Origin: Bacillota bacterium
GTDB lineage: Bacteria; Bacillota; Clostridia; Lachnospirales; Cellulosilyticaceae
DNA: 64,000 nt
Assembly (NCBI GenBank): GCA_023436395.1
Contig: JAEZJJ010000038.1
Location: forward strand, 62,001-126,000
Reading direction: 5' to 3'
A model generated the notes under the pieces. That model worked only from the letters and a program-made list of their open reading frames with translations, ran no database searches and was not told where the DNA came from. Shown piece by piece: positions 26,118-33,740 of the stretch (its first letter is position 1; each line of letters opens with the position of its first letter). The translations under genes were made by a program, and so were the position numbers.

Positions 26118-27341
26118 CTAATCCGCTCTTAATGCTTCAATAGGGTCTAATTGTGCTGCCTGATAGGCTGGATAAACACCAAATATAATACCAATAGCTA
26201 TAGAAGTAAGTGTGGCAAATAAAATCATGCCTATGGTAAACTGTGCCATAATGCCCAATTGGTTTCCTATGATCATAGCACCTATATACCCTAATAACAT
26301 ACCTAACGTTCCAGCTATTAAAGTAACCATTAAGGCTTCCACTAGAAATTGCACTAATATATCTTTATTAGAGGCTCCTAGCGCCTTACGAATTCCTATC
26401 TCTCTTGTACGTTCTTTAACAGTCACTAACATAATATTCATAATCCCAACACCACCTACAACAAGAGAAATACTGGCAATAGCACTAATAAATAATGTAA
26501 TAATACCCATAATACTATTCACCATTTCAACAATCTGTACATATGTCTGAATACTATATCCATCCTTTAAATGATGTCTCTTATTCAAAATTTGTCCTAT
26601 TCTTCTCGTTACTTCTGTTTGGTCATAACCATCTTTAACAACCCCTACAATTGTAGACACTTTTCCTCCATTCCCTAGAAGTTGGTCTAATTTGCTATAA
26701 GGAATATAAAATGTTTTGGTACTAATCATATTTTCTAGTTCTTTCTTACTTAAATCTTTTCTACCTTCTGTTTTATATATTCCTATTACTTGGTAACTAA
26801 TAGGTTGTTTATTAATGGTAATTTCTATTCTCTCACCTATTATACGACTGTAATCCTTATCGCCAAATAATGCTTTAGCAACTACATCAGCAATAACTAC
26901 AGACTCACTATACGCTTTTTCATCTTGCTCTCTTAAATTCTTACCTGCAAGAATATCCAAAGGTTGAATTTCATTAATATAGGCTGGTTCAACCCCCATT
27001 ACCTCACACTTATACTTTTCCCCTCTTTGTGTATAGAGTATCTCTGTACCAAAATTAGCTCTTACAACACTTTCAATCTCTGGTAATTCTTTTATTACCA
27101 TGACATCCTCTGCATCAATACGGTTCTCTGATTTATCTTCTTTAACATCAATCTGAAATACACCTAGCCCCATATCCATAAAGGAATCTTTAATAAAAAC
27201 TTGAAACCCTGACCCTAGGGCTAATATCATAATAACTGCACCTACACCAATAAACATACCTAGCATTGTAAGAATGGTTCTTCCTTTATTCCCCATGAGT
27301 TGTTTAATTGCAGATTTAATGCTCTCATTAAGCATATTCAT
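26118..27341 (-). CDS. MacB-like ABC permease (FtsX family), first copy
   Basis: A 407-aa paralogue of the following gene. The N-terminal helix (RTILTMLGMFIGVGAVIMIL), the extracellular domain and the FtsX domain with VGGVGIMNIMLVTVKERTRE and IRKALGASNKDILVQFLVEA are all present. It starts 2 bp after the ATPase stop, with GGAGAGG upstream, and ends 15 bp before the second permease. In MacAB systems such a permease works by mechanotransmission rather than by moving substrate across the membrane; substrate here is unknown (antibiotic, peptide or siderophore). Confidence 0.88.
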   Translation of the reverse strand: MNMLNESIKSAIKQLMGNKGRTILTMLGMFIGVGAVIMILALGSGFQVFIKDSFMDMGLGVFQIDVKEDKSENRIDAEDVMVIKELPEIESVVRANFGTEILYTQRGEKYKCEVMGVEPAYINEIQPLDILAGKNLREQDEKAYSESVVIADVVAKALFGDKDYSRIIGERIEITINKQPISYQVIGIYKTEGRKDLSKKELENMISTKTFYIPYSKLDQLLGNGGKVSTIVGVVKDGYDQTEVTRRIGQILNKRHHLKDGYSIQTYVQIVEMVNSIMGIITLFISAIASISLVVGGVGIMNIMLVTVKERTREIGIRKALGASNKDILVQFLVEALMVTLIAGTLGMLLGYIGAMIIGNQLGIMAQFTIGMILFATLTSIAIGIIFGVYPAYQAAQLDPIEALRAD

Positions 27342-27343
27342 TG

Positions 27344-28036
27344 CTATATACCTCTCCGATTAAGGATGGGTGAATCCTCTATGATAATGCCATCTCTAAA
27401 TACAACTCTTCTCTTTGTAAATTCTGCAATATCTGGTTCATGGGTAACCATTACAATTGTAACACCTTCATTATTTAAGCCTTGAAAGATATTCATAATC
27501 TCTGCGCTAGATTTACTATCTAAGTTCCCTGTAGGCTCATCTGCAAGAATAATGGCCGGATTATTGACAAGTGCCCTTGCAATGGCTACTCTTTGTCTTT
27601 GTCCACCTGAAATTTCATTAGGAGTATGCTTAATACGGTTTCCAAGCCCTACACGAATAAGTGCATCTACTGCACGTTCTCTTCTCTCCCTAGGTTTTAT
27701 CCCTGCATACATCATAGGTAATTCTACATTTTCAGTAATTGTTAGTTTAGGGAGTAGATTAAAAGATTGGAAGACAAATCCTATTTTTTGATTTCTAATC
27801 TTAGAAAAGTCTTTATCCTTAGCTTCTGAGATATTAATACCATCTAATATGTAAGTTCCACTTGTTGCATGATCAAGGCAACCTAGTATTTGTAAAAAAG
27901 TAGATTTACCAGAACCAGAAGCACCCATAATAGATACAAACTCTTCTTTGTCCACTCTAAAATCAATATCGAATAGCGCTTGGAGTTCTAGTCGTCCATT
28001 TCTATAGATTTTATTTACTTTTTGAATATCAATCAT
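27344..28036 (-). CDS. MacB/LolD-type ABC ATPase
   Basis: A 230-aa ABC ATPase. Walker A GASGSGKST, Q-loop FVFQSFNLLPKLT, signature SGGQRQRVAIARAL, Walker B IILADEPTGNLDSKS and the H-loop VTHEPDIAE are intact. The DEPTGNLD form is characteristic of the MacB/LolD/FtsE group. Its ATG shares one base with the stop of the membrane-fusion gene (TAATG). It powers the two permeases downstream. Confidence 0.92.
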   Translation of the reverse strand: MIDIQKVNKIYRNGRLELQALFDIDFRVDKEEFVSIMGASGSGKSTFLQILGCLDHATSGTYILDGINISEAKDKDFSKIRNQKIGFVFQSFNLLPKLTITENVELPMMYAGIKPRERRERAVDALIRVGLGNRIKHTPNEISGGQRQRVAIARALVNNPAIILADEPTGNLDSKSSAEIMNIFQGLNNEGVTIVMVTHEPDIAEFTKRRVVFRDGIIIEDSPILNRRGI

Positions 28037-29472
28037 TATTTATCACCTATCTTCTCATAAGACACTTTTGTTCCTTCTTCTAAGTAATTGGCTGGATTGC
28101 TTACAACTAATTCACCTTCGTTTACACCTTCTATCTCTACATATAAGCCATTACTTAATCCTTGTTTTACATCTCTTTTTGAAAGGGTACCATCTTCTGC
28201 GACTACGTAAACATAGTACTCCTTATCATCTCCTTCCATAACTGCTAAGATAGGTGCTACACAGACATTCGTTCTAGTATCTGTAATAATCTTAACATCT
28301 ACAGAGAAACCTGGCTTAATGATATCTCCTGGTTCAGTGACCTCCACTTTAACTGGTAAAGAAACAGTTTCGCCACTTGCCCCTTGTTTTACTTGTGCAA
28401 TAGCAGCTACTTTAGCTATCTTTCCATTTACTTCAATGGTTTTAGAACCTGTATACTTAACAATGGCATCTAAACCAATTCTTAAATCTGCTGCATAATA
28501 AGGTGAAATATCACAGGTTACTTCTAATTTACTAGGATCTACAATAGTTAAAACCTTGCTACCTGCCATAACTGGCATTCCTTCCTCTTCTGGCAAATAG
28601 GTAATAATACCATCCATAGGGGCAACAACACTTCTAGAAGCATTTTCCACATTATTTTGAGCTGTATAAATTTGGCTTTCTATACTTTTAATCTGACTTT
28701 CTGTACTAGCAATTTGTTGGTTTTTATTAGTATCTTTTACCTTATTATTTAATAAGTCTAAAGCATATTGTGCTGTTTGAATTTGTAAATCTAAAGCTTT
28801 AAGACTTGCCTGACCACTTGCAATTTGATCTTTAACTTTATCTATTTGCTGTTTATAAGTAGTCACAGCCTCTTTAAACTTTTCTAAATCTTTATCTGCT
28901 AATGCACCTGCATCAAAGAGTTCTTGATTCACCTTAAGGTCATCTTCTGCCTTTTTTAAATCTCTTTCTACATTGGATAATTCCACTTTCGCATTAGCAA
29001 TACTGTTTTCGGTATCTTTCCTATTATTTTTAAGGCCTACTAAATTTGCTTCAGCGGATAAAATATCTTTTTGAGAAGCCTTGCCTTGAAGTGCTGCTAA
29101 TTGCTCCTTAGCTGCTGCTAATTGTGCTTCTAGTGATTCAAGATTCTTTTGACTTGTAAGTTCAACCTTTTCATCTAATACAAGAATAACTTCTCCCTTT
29201 TTAATAGTATCTCCTACTTCTTTATTAATCGTAATGATTTTATTGCCTGAATCGAGATAAATTGTTTGACTATCTACTGCTTTTAATTTACCACTTGAAG
29301 AAATTTTAGCTTCTATATTATCTTTTTTTATTTGCTCTACTTCTACTCGTGGTCCCTCTTTATATCCTCCAATTGTTTCTACAACCTGTGGCTTATTCAT
29401 ATTTGCTACTACACCTAATACCACCATAATTCCTATAACACCAATAATGATGAACTTCTTTTTGCCTTTCAT
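28036..29472 (-). CDS. MacA/HlyD-like membrane-fusion (adaptor) protein
   Basis: A 478-aa adaptor: one N-terminal membrane helix (KKFIIIGVIGIMVVLGVVA), a biotinyl-lipoyl-like half domain (SQTIYLDSGNKIITINKEVG), a long coiled-coil hairpin of about 150 residues, the second lipoyl half (SRSVVAPMDGIITYLPEEEG) and beta-barrel/membrane-proximal domains. This is the first gene of the operon, so the order is adaptor, ATPase, permease, permease, TolC-like. In Gram-positives such adaptors link ABC pumps to the wall. Confidence 0.9.
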   Translation of the reverse strand: MKGKKKFIIIGVIGIMVVLGVVANMNKPQVVETIGGYKEGPRVEVEQIKKDNIEAKISSSGKLKAVDSQTIYLDSGNKIITINKEVGDTIKKGEVILVLDEKVELTSQKNLESLEAQLAAAKEQLAALQGKASQKDILSAEANLVGLKNNRKDTENSIANAKVELSNVERDLKKAEDDLKVNQELFDAGALADKDLEKFKEAVTTYKQQIDKVKDQIASGQASLKALDLQIQTAQYALDLLNNKVKDTNKNQQIASTESQIKSIESQIYTAQNNVENASRSVVAPMDGIITYLPEEEGMPVMAGSKVLTIVDPSKLEVTCDISPYYAADLRIGLDAIVKYTGSKTIEVNGKIAKVAAIAQVKQGASGETVSLPVKVEVTEPGDIIKPGFSVDVKIITDTRTNVCVAPILAVMEGDDKEYYVYVVAEDGTLSKRDVKQGLSNGLYVEIEGVNEGELVVSNPANYLEEGTKVSYEKIGDK

Positions 29473-29530
29473 ATAATCCTCCTTTATATCATCTATCCTT
29501 TAAGAATCTTAATTAATACTACTACCCCTT

Positions 29531-29558
29531 ATTATAAGTGAGTCTCTTTAATTTTCAA
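29531..29558 (-). promoter_or_regulatory. Promoter of the MacAB/TolC-like operon
   Basis: TTGAAA and TATAAT with a 16-bp spacer on the minus strand, about 60 bp before the adaptor gene. A further 200 bp up to 29762 is AT-rich without other recognisable features. Confidence 0.65.
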
Positions 29559-29762
29559 CCAAAAATAATTAATTAATAAAAAACTTATAATTCCAACCTT
29601 TCCTTCAGACTTATTCCCTTGTTTTTCTATCTCATTTTTTATGTCATTATATTTTTAACATAATTAAATGTAAAAAAAATAAATATTATTATTTATAAGT
29701 CATATTTTATATATTTTATCATAGTTTAATAATAAGTCTTTCTTGTCCCAGAGGAGGTATTT

Positions 29763-30023
29763 ATGAAACATCTTGCCAAAAGTAACATGATTAATTATAC
29801 ACAAATTTATAATACACTTACCTTTGCCATTACATGCTTTCTACTTTATATAGGTATTAATTTCTTCCTACCTTTTGCTAATTTTCTTTCCTTTTTAGGA
29901 CTTGCAATGGGAAGTTTTTTCCTCATTGTTTATCTATTTAGCAAACAAAGATTTCATCTTATGACCGCCTTAGTTAGTACAATTCTTTCTATTGCCCTTA
30001 ACTTAGCTTTTATCTATCTATAA
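29763..30023 (+). CDS. Small hypothetical membrane protein
   Basis: An 86-aa protein with a short polar N-terminus (MKHLAKSNMINYTQIYNT) and about three hydrophobic segments, TFAITCFLLYIGINFFLPFA, FLGLAMGSFFLIVYLFS and LVSTILSIALNLAFIYL. A very strong ribosome binding site (AGAGGAGGT) precedes the ATG, and a terminator follows at 10 bp, so it is a stand-alone gene. I do not recognise a family. It is divergent to the efflux operon and convergent with pulA. Confidence 0.7.
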   Translation: MKHLAKSNMINYTQIYNTLTFAITCFLLYIGINFFLPFANFLSFLGLAMGSFFLIVYLFSKQRFHLMTALVSTILSIALNLAFIYL

Positions 30024-30033
30024 TTTAAACAAC

Positions 30034-30074
30034 AAAAGATACTAAAAAATCATAGGATTATTCTAGTATCTTTT
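30034..30074. terminator. Bidirectional terminator
   Basis: AAAAGATACTA and TAGTATCTTTT form an 11-bp stem over a 19-nt loop, with T-rich ends in both directions. It serves the small membrane gene and pulA. Confidence 0.75.
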
Positions 30075-30098
30075 ATTGTTATGCACTTATTCCATTTG

Positions 30099-32030
30099 CT
30101 AATGTACTTTTACTAATACCATAGTACTTCTACCAGGCACTACAATCTCATCGCTTAATATGATCTCTATAGGCTCAACTCCAGATTGTTTATCATTCAC
30201 AACGACTTCCCAATTCCTTTCATTTAATACTATTTTCTGTTTGTCTTTATTAGCATTAAATAAAACTACTATTTTTTCCCATTGGTCACCATTAGCATAA
30301 CCATTAATCTGATAGCCTACCATGTGATCTATTGGCATTTCTAAAAAAGTTAAATGTTGATTAATAGCTTCTGCAGTAGTCATTCGAAAGGCTGGATGTT
30401 CTTTCCTAAGTTGAATAAGCCCTTTATAGTATTTGTAAACATCCTCATATGTACTTTTTCTACTCCAATCCAACTGATTTACCTCATCTCCTGAGTTGAA
30501 ACTATTTTCTTCCCCACCTTTTGTACGTACAAATTCTACCCCTGCATGTAAAAAAGGTATGCCTTGTGAAGTCAATACAATCCCATTACATAACTTATGC
30601 ATTTTTAACTTTTCTTCTTCAGTTTCTTCCGGATTAGTGAGTTGAATCTTATCCCATAGGGTTAAGTTATCATGAGCAGATACATAATTCACAGTTTGGT
30701 TAGGCTCTTTTGCAAAAGGTGCTTTAGAATACTTCACCTTTGTATAATCAACCTGATTATGTTTAGTTGCACCTACTATGCCAAACTTAATCGTTTCTTC
30801 AAAACCTATTCCTCCATTAGCAAACCCTGGTGCCTTACCTTCAAATACATGTCCTTTTACCCCATCTCTTAAATCATCATTAAAAACAGCAATACGATTT
30901 AATTGATGGGCATGTACTTTCAGAGACTGACTGGCTACGGGTAATGTAGAAGGTGAAGCAATCCACCCTTCTCCATAAATTAAAATGTCTGGACTAATTT
31001 CATCTAATGCATGACGTACTGCATTCATTGTTTCTATATCTATTAAACCCATTAGATCAAATCTAAAACCATCTAACTTATACTCCTTCGCCCAATATAC
31101 TACTGAATCTACAATCATCTTTCTTACCATTGGATGTTCTGAAGCAATTTCATTTCCACAAGCTGAACCATCAGAAAAACTCCCATCTAAATTCTTCCTA
31201 TAATAATAGTCAGGAACTATTAAATTTAAATTAGACTCACTGCTTTCTGCTGTATGATTATACACAACATCCATAATAGCCCCTATACCATTTTCATGTA
31301 GGGTATAAATTGCTTGTTTTAATTCTCTCACCCTTACTTCTCCATGATAAGGATCCGTAGCATAAGAACCTTCTGGCACATTATAATTTTGTGGGTCATA
31401 CCCCCAATTAAAATTATTTCTTTCTAACGTTGTTTCATCAATACTGTTGTAATCAAATATAGGTAATAAATGAATATGTGTAATTCCCAATTCTTTAATA
31501 TGACTAAGTCCTGTTGTAACACCACTTGAATGCTTAGTATCCATTTCTGTTAACCCCAAAAACTTTCCTTTATGTTGGATACCAGATTCCCTGTGTGTTG
31601 ACAAATCTCTAATATGTAATTCATAGATAATTGCATCTGTAGGATTTTTAATTATTGGGCGCTTATGTGTTTCCCATCCTTTAGGATTAGTTTTTGACAT
31701 ATCAATGATCATGCCTCGCTTGCCGTTTACCCCTGCTGTTTGAGCATAAGGATCAATAACTTCTCGCCAGTCTCCTTCAATACAAAGTTGATAGGTATAG
31801 TAAACACCTTCTTGATCACCTTCTACCCTTATTTGCCATATCCCCTGTTCTTCTTTTATCATAGGCACCTTTTTAAGTAGTGTACCATCATTTCCTGCAT
31901 TATATAATAACAACTGTACCCGACTTGCTGTAGGTGCCCATAACTTAAAAGTGGTTTGAGCCTTACTATAAGTAGCCCCTAAATCATTCCCTTTATAACC
32001 ATCTATCTGTCCTAATATATTTTTATTCAT
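30099..32030 (-). CDS. pulA: Type I pullulanase (glycogen/starch debranching)
   Basis: A 643-aa GH13 enzyme. A CBM48-like N-terminal domain (about 15-110, TTFKLWAPTASRVQLLLYNA) precedes the catalytic barrel. The type I pullulanase signature YDPQNYNVPEGSYATDP is at about 211-227; the nucleophile is Asp325 in GFRFDLMG, the acid/base Glu354 in YGEGW, and VSAHDNLTLWD is the third conserved region. No signal peptide, so it acts in the cytosol on imported branched dextrins or glycogen, cutting alpha-1,6 bonds. A cre-like site lies upstream. It is related in role to the maltodextrin genes at 51-62 kb. Confidence 0.93.
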   Translation of the reverse strand: MNKNILGQIDGYKGNDLGATYSKAQTTFKLWAPTASRVQLLLYNAGNDGTLLKKVPMIKEEQGIWQIRVEGDQEGVYYTYQLCIEGDWREVIDPYAQTAGVNGKRGMIIDMSKTNPKGWETHKRPIIKNPTDAIIYELHIRDLSTHRESGIQHKGKFLGLTEMDTKHSSGVTTGLSHIKELGITHIHLLPIFDYNSIDETTLERNNFNWGYDPQNYNVPEGSYATDPYHGEVRVRELKQAIYTLHENGIGAIMDVVYNHTAESSESNLNLIVPDYYYRKNLDGSFSDGSACGNEIASEHPMVRKMIVDSVVYWAKEYKLDGFRFDLMGLIDIETMNAVRHALDEISPDILIYGEGWIASPSTLPVASQSLKVHAHQLNRIAVFNDDLRDGVKGHVFEGKAPGFANGGIGFEETIKFGIVGATKHNQVDYTKVKYSKAPFAKEPNQTVNYVSAHDNLTLWDKIQLTNPEETEEEKLKMHKLCNGIVLTSQGIPFLHAGVEFVRTKGGEENSFNSGDEVNQLDWSRKSTYEDVYKYYKGLIQLRKEHPAFRMTTAEAINQHLTFLEMPIDHMVGYQINGYANGDQWEKIVVLFNANKDKQKIVLNERNWEVVVNDKQSGVEPIEIILSDEIVVPGRSTMVLVKVH

Positions 32031-32085
32031 CCTTTTACTCCCCTATAATCATTTTCTTTCCTCTTTGTATACTTACTAGATAATC

Positions 32086-32099
32086 TGGTAACGTTTTCA
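32086..32099. promoter_or_regulatory. CcpA-type catabolite-responsive element (cre) before pulA
   Basis: On the minus strand TGAAAACGTTACCA fits the cre consensus (TGNAARCGNWWWCA) closely, with the central CG. It lies 56 bp before the pulA start, so it probably covers the promoter or the first transcribed bases and mediates glucose repression. Confidence 0.6.
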
Positions 32100-32187
32100 T
32101 TACATATCAAAATCCTGCTTATTTTCATTCTCCTATTACCTATATACTCATAAGTAGTTTATCACACTCCAAATAGTTTGAAAACAA

Positions 32188-32233
32188 AATAAGACCATTA
32201 TTTGAATTGTCTCTACTCAAATAATGGTCTTAT
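32188..32233 (-). terminator. Terminator of the infC-rpmI-rplT operon
   Basis: ATAAGACCATTATTTGA and TCAAATAATGGTCTTAT form a 17-bp perfect stem, placed 9 bp after the rplT stop. The minus-strand tail TTTTGTTTTC follows. Confidence 0.85.
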
Positions 32234-32241
32234 GCTATTAA

Positions 32242-32598
32242 CTATTTTAAATTTGCTTTAGCTGTTTCAACTAATTGTGTAAATGCAGCTGGATTTGTGA
32301 TTGCTAATTCTGATAACATTTTTCTGTTGATGTTAACGTTAGCATTTTTAAGTCCGTTCATGAAACGACTATATGATAATCCGTTTAAACGAGCTGCAGC
32401 GTTGATACGTGCAATCCATAAACGTCTGAATTCTCTTTTTCTTAATTTACGACCTACGTATGCGTAGCTTAATGATTTCATTACAGCTTGTTTAGCTGTT
32501 CTGAATTGTTTTGATTTAGCCCCTCTGTAACCTTTAGCTAATTTTAATACTCTATTACGTCTTTTTTTAGTAGACATTCCGCCTTTAACTCTTGCCAT
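32242..32598 (-). CDS. rplT: 50S ribosomal protein L20
   Basis: A 118-aa basic protein beginning MARVKGGMSTKKRRNRVLKL, with the conserved AKGYRGAKSKQFRTAKQAVM region and LRKREFRRLWIARINAAARL. L20 is needed to assemble the large subunit and, in Firmicutes, represses its own operon by binding the leader upstream of infC. It is the last gene of infC-rpmI-rplT, 22 bp after rpmI. Confidence 0.97.
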   Translation of the reverse strand: MARVKGGMSTKKRRNRVLKLAKGYRGAKSKQFRTAKQAVMKSLSYAYVGRKLRKREFRRLWIARINAAARLNGLSYSRFMNGLKNANVNINRKMLSELAITNPAAFTQLVETAKANLK

Positions 32599-32620
32599 GG
32601 TCTTAACCTCCTATCGCTTC

Positions 32621-32824
32621 TTATAAATATGGTAAAATTCTCTTCATTTGTTTTTCATTTGTGCTATCTACAAGACCAGCTTTTCTTAAGTTACGTTTAG
32701 TTTTTGCAGATTTTTTAGTTAAAATGTGTCTTTTGTAAGCTTTGCTACGTTTTAATTTACCAGTTCCTGTAACTTTGAAACGTTTTGAAGCTGCTCTATT
32801 TGTTTTTAATTTTAATTTAGCCAT
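32621..32824 (-). CDS. rpmI: 50S ribosomal protein L35
   Basis: A 67-aa very basic protein, MAKLKLKTNRAASKRFKVTG through AYKRHILTKKSAKTKRNLRK, matching L35 in length and sequence. A large-subunit protein; it lies between infC and rplT in the standard order. Confidence 0.97.
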   Translation of the reverse strand: MAKLKLKTNRAASKRFKVTGTGKLKRSKAYKRHILTKKSAKTKRNLRKAGLVDSTNEKQMKRILPYL

Positions 32825-32872
32825 GATAATGATCCTCCTTCATTCGTTAAATTATTTTGTATCAAAAGGTAA

Positions 32873-33376
32873 CTATTTTGGTGCTACCACGATAACCATT
32901 GCTCTACCTTCTAATTTAGGTTTTTGTTCTGCTACTCCTACTTCTTCTACTAAAGTCATTGCTTGTTCAAGAAGTTCGTTTCCTCTATGAGTATGCATCA
33001 TCTCACGCCCACGGAACACAACTGAAATTTTTACTTTATCCCCTGCTTTAAGGAACTTAGCTGCATTTCTCATCTTCGTTTCAAAGTCATGCTTTTCAAT
33101 ACTAGCAGAAAGTCTTACTTCTTTAACGCTAACAGTCTTTTGTTTTTTACGCGCTTCTTTTTCTTTCTTTGCTGCATCAAATTTGTATTTGCCATAGTCC
33201 ATGATTTTACAAACTGGTGGTTTTGCTTGTGGTGCAATTTTAACCAAATCTAGATTCTTCTCAGTAGCCATTTTTTGGGCTTCTTTACCAGAAACAATAC
33301 CAATTTGTTCTCCATCTGCTCCTATGAGTCTTACTTCTTTGTCACGAATTTGTTCGTTGATCATTAAATCGTTAAT
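32873..33376 (-). CDS. infC: Translation initiation factor IF-3
   Basis: A 167-aa IF-3: the N-domain (MINEQIRDKEVRLIGADGEQ), the lysine-rich linker with CKIMDYGKYKFDAAKKEKEA, and the C-domain with VSVKEVRLSASIEKHDFETK and FRGREMMHTHRG. It prevents 50S joining and checks initiator tRNA. I place the start at the ATT at 33376, eight bases after AGGAGG, because the GTG at 33385 lies within the ribosome binding site and the next ATG (33364) is too far away. AUU starts for infC are known and make the gene self-regulated, since IF-3 rejects non-standard start codons. Confidence 0.93.
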   Translation of the reverse strand: MNDLMINEQIRDKEVRLIGADGEQIGIVSGKEAQKMATEKNLDLVKIAPQAKPPVCKIMDYGKYKFDAAKKEKEARKKQKTVSVKEVRLSASIEKHDFETKMRNAAKFLKAGDKVKISVVFRGREMMHTHRGNELLEQAMTLVEEVGVAEQKPKLEGRAMVIVVAPK

Positions 33377-33487
33377 AACGGGCACCTCCTAAATTATGTT
33401 TGCCTAAATTCAATATTTAATCACCCTTTTAGCGATGGGTGGACCGCTTCTAATAGTATACCCTATCAGCATCTATTTACTATATAA

Positions 33488-33640
33488 CTAAATAAGGTGG
33501 ATAGCCGAAACTATCCACCTCTCAAAAATCCATACTAAATGAAATATCATCATGTTTAAATTAGTATGACCTTACGAACCCTTTGTTGTAAGGTGAGAAG
33601 AATAGCTTCTACTTTGTAAACACTTCTGTGTTTTAACCTT
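33488..33640 (-). ncRNA. Ribosomal protein L20 leader (autoregulatory attenuator)
   Basis: The 5' leader of infC-rpmI-rplT. On the minus strand ACACAGAAGTGTTTAC, then CTTCTCACCTTACAAC and GTTCGTAAGGT form the stems typical of the L20 leader, ending in the hairpin AGGTGGATAG-TTTCGG-CTATCCACCT (33495-33520) with a T-rich tail. Binding of L20 to the upstream structure favours termination. It accounts for most of the 364-bp gap between thrS and infC. Assignment is by layout and motif, not by a covariance-model score. Confidence 0.8.
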
Positions 33641-33644
33641 CATT

Positions 33645-33673
33645 ATCATATCATGTGACTTTTATTTTGTCAA
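33645..33673 (-). promoter_or_regulatory. Sigma-A promoter of infC-rpmI-rplT
   Basis: Perfect -35 TTGACA and -10 TATGAT with a 17-bp spacer, directly before the L20 leader. Confidence 0.85.
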
Positions 33674-33740
33674 CTTGTTTATTTGCATTTTGTATTTACC
33701 AATTTATTCTGTATACCATGGGATCTTTCCCTAATAAACC

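Noticed and set aside
24900..27341. Two similar permease genes taken as one broken gene or assembly duplication
   Set aside because: Each has its own start, ribosome binding site, full domain set and clearly different sequence, so they are paralogues.
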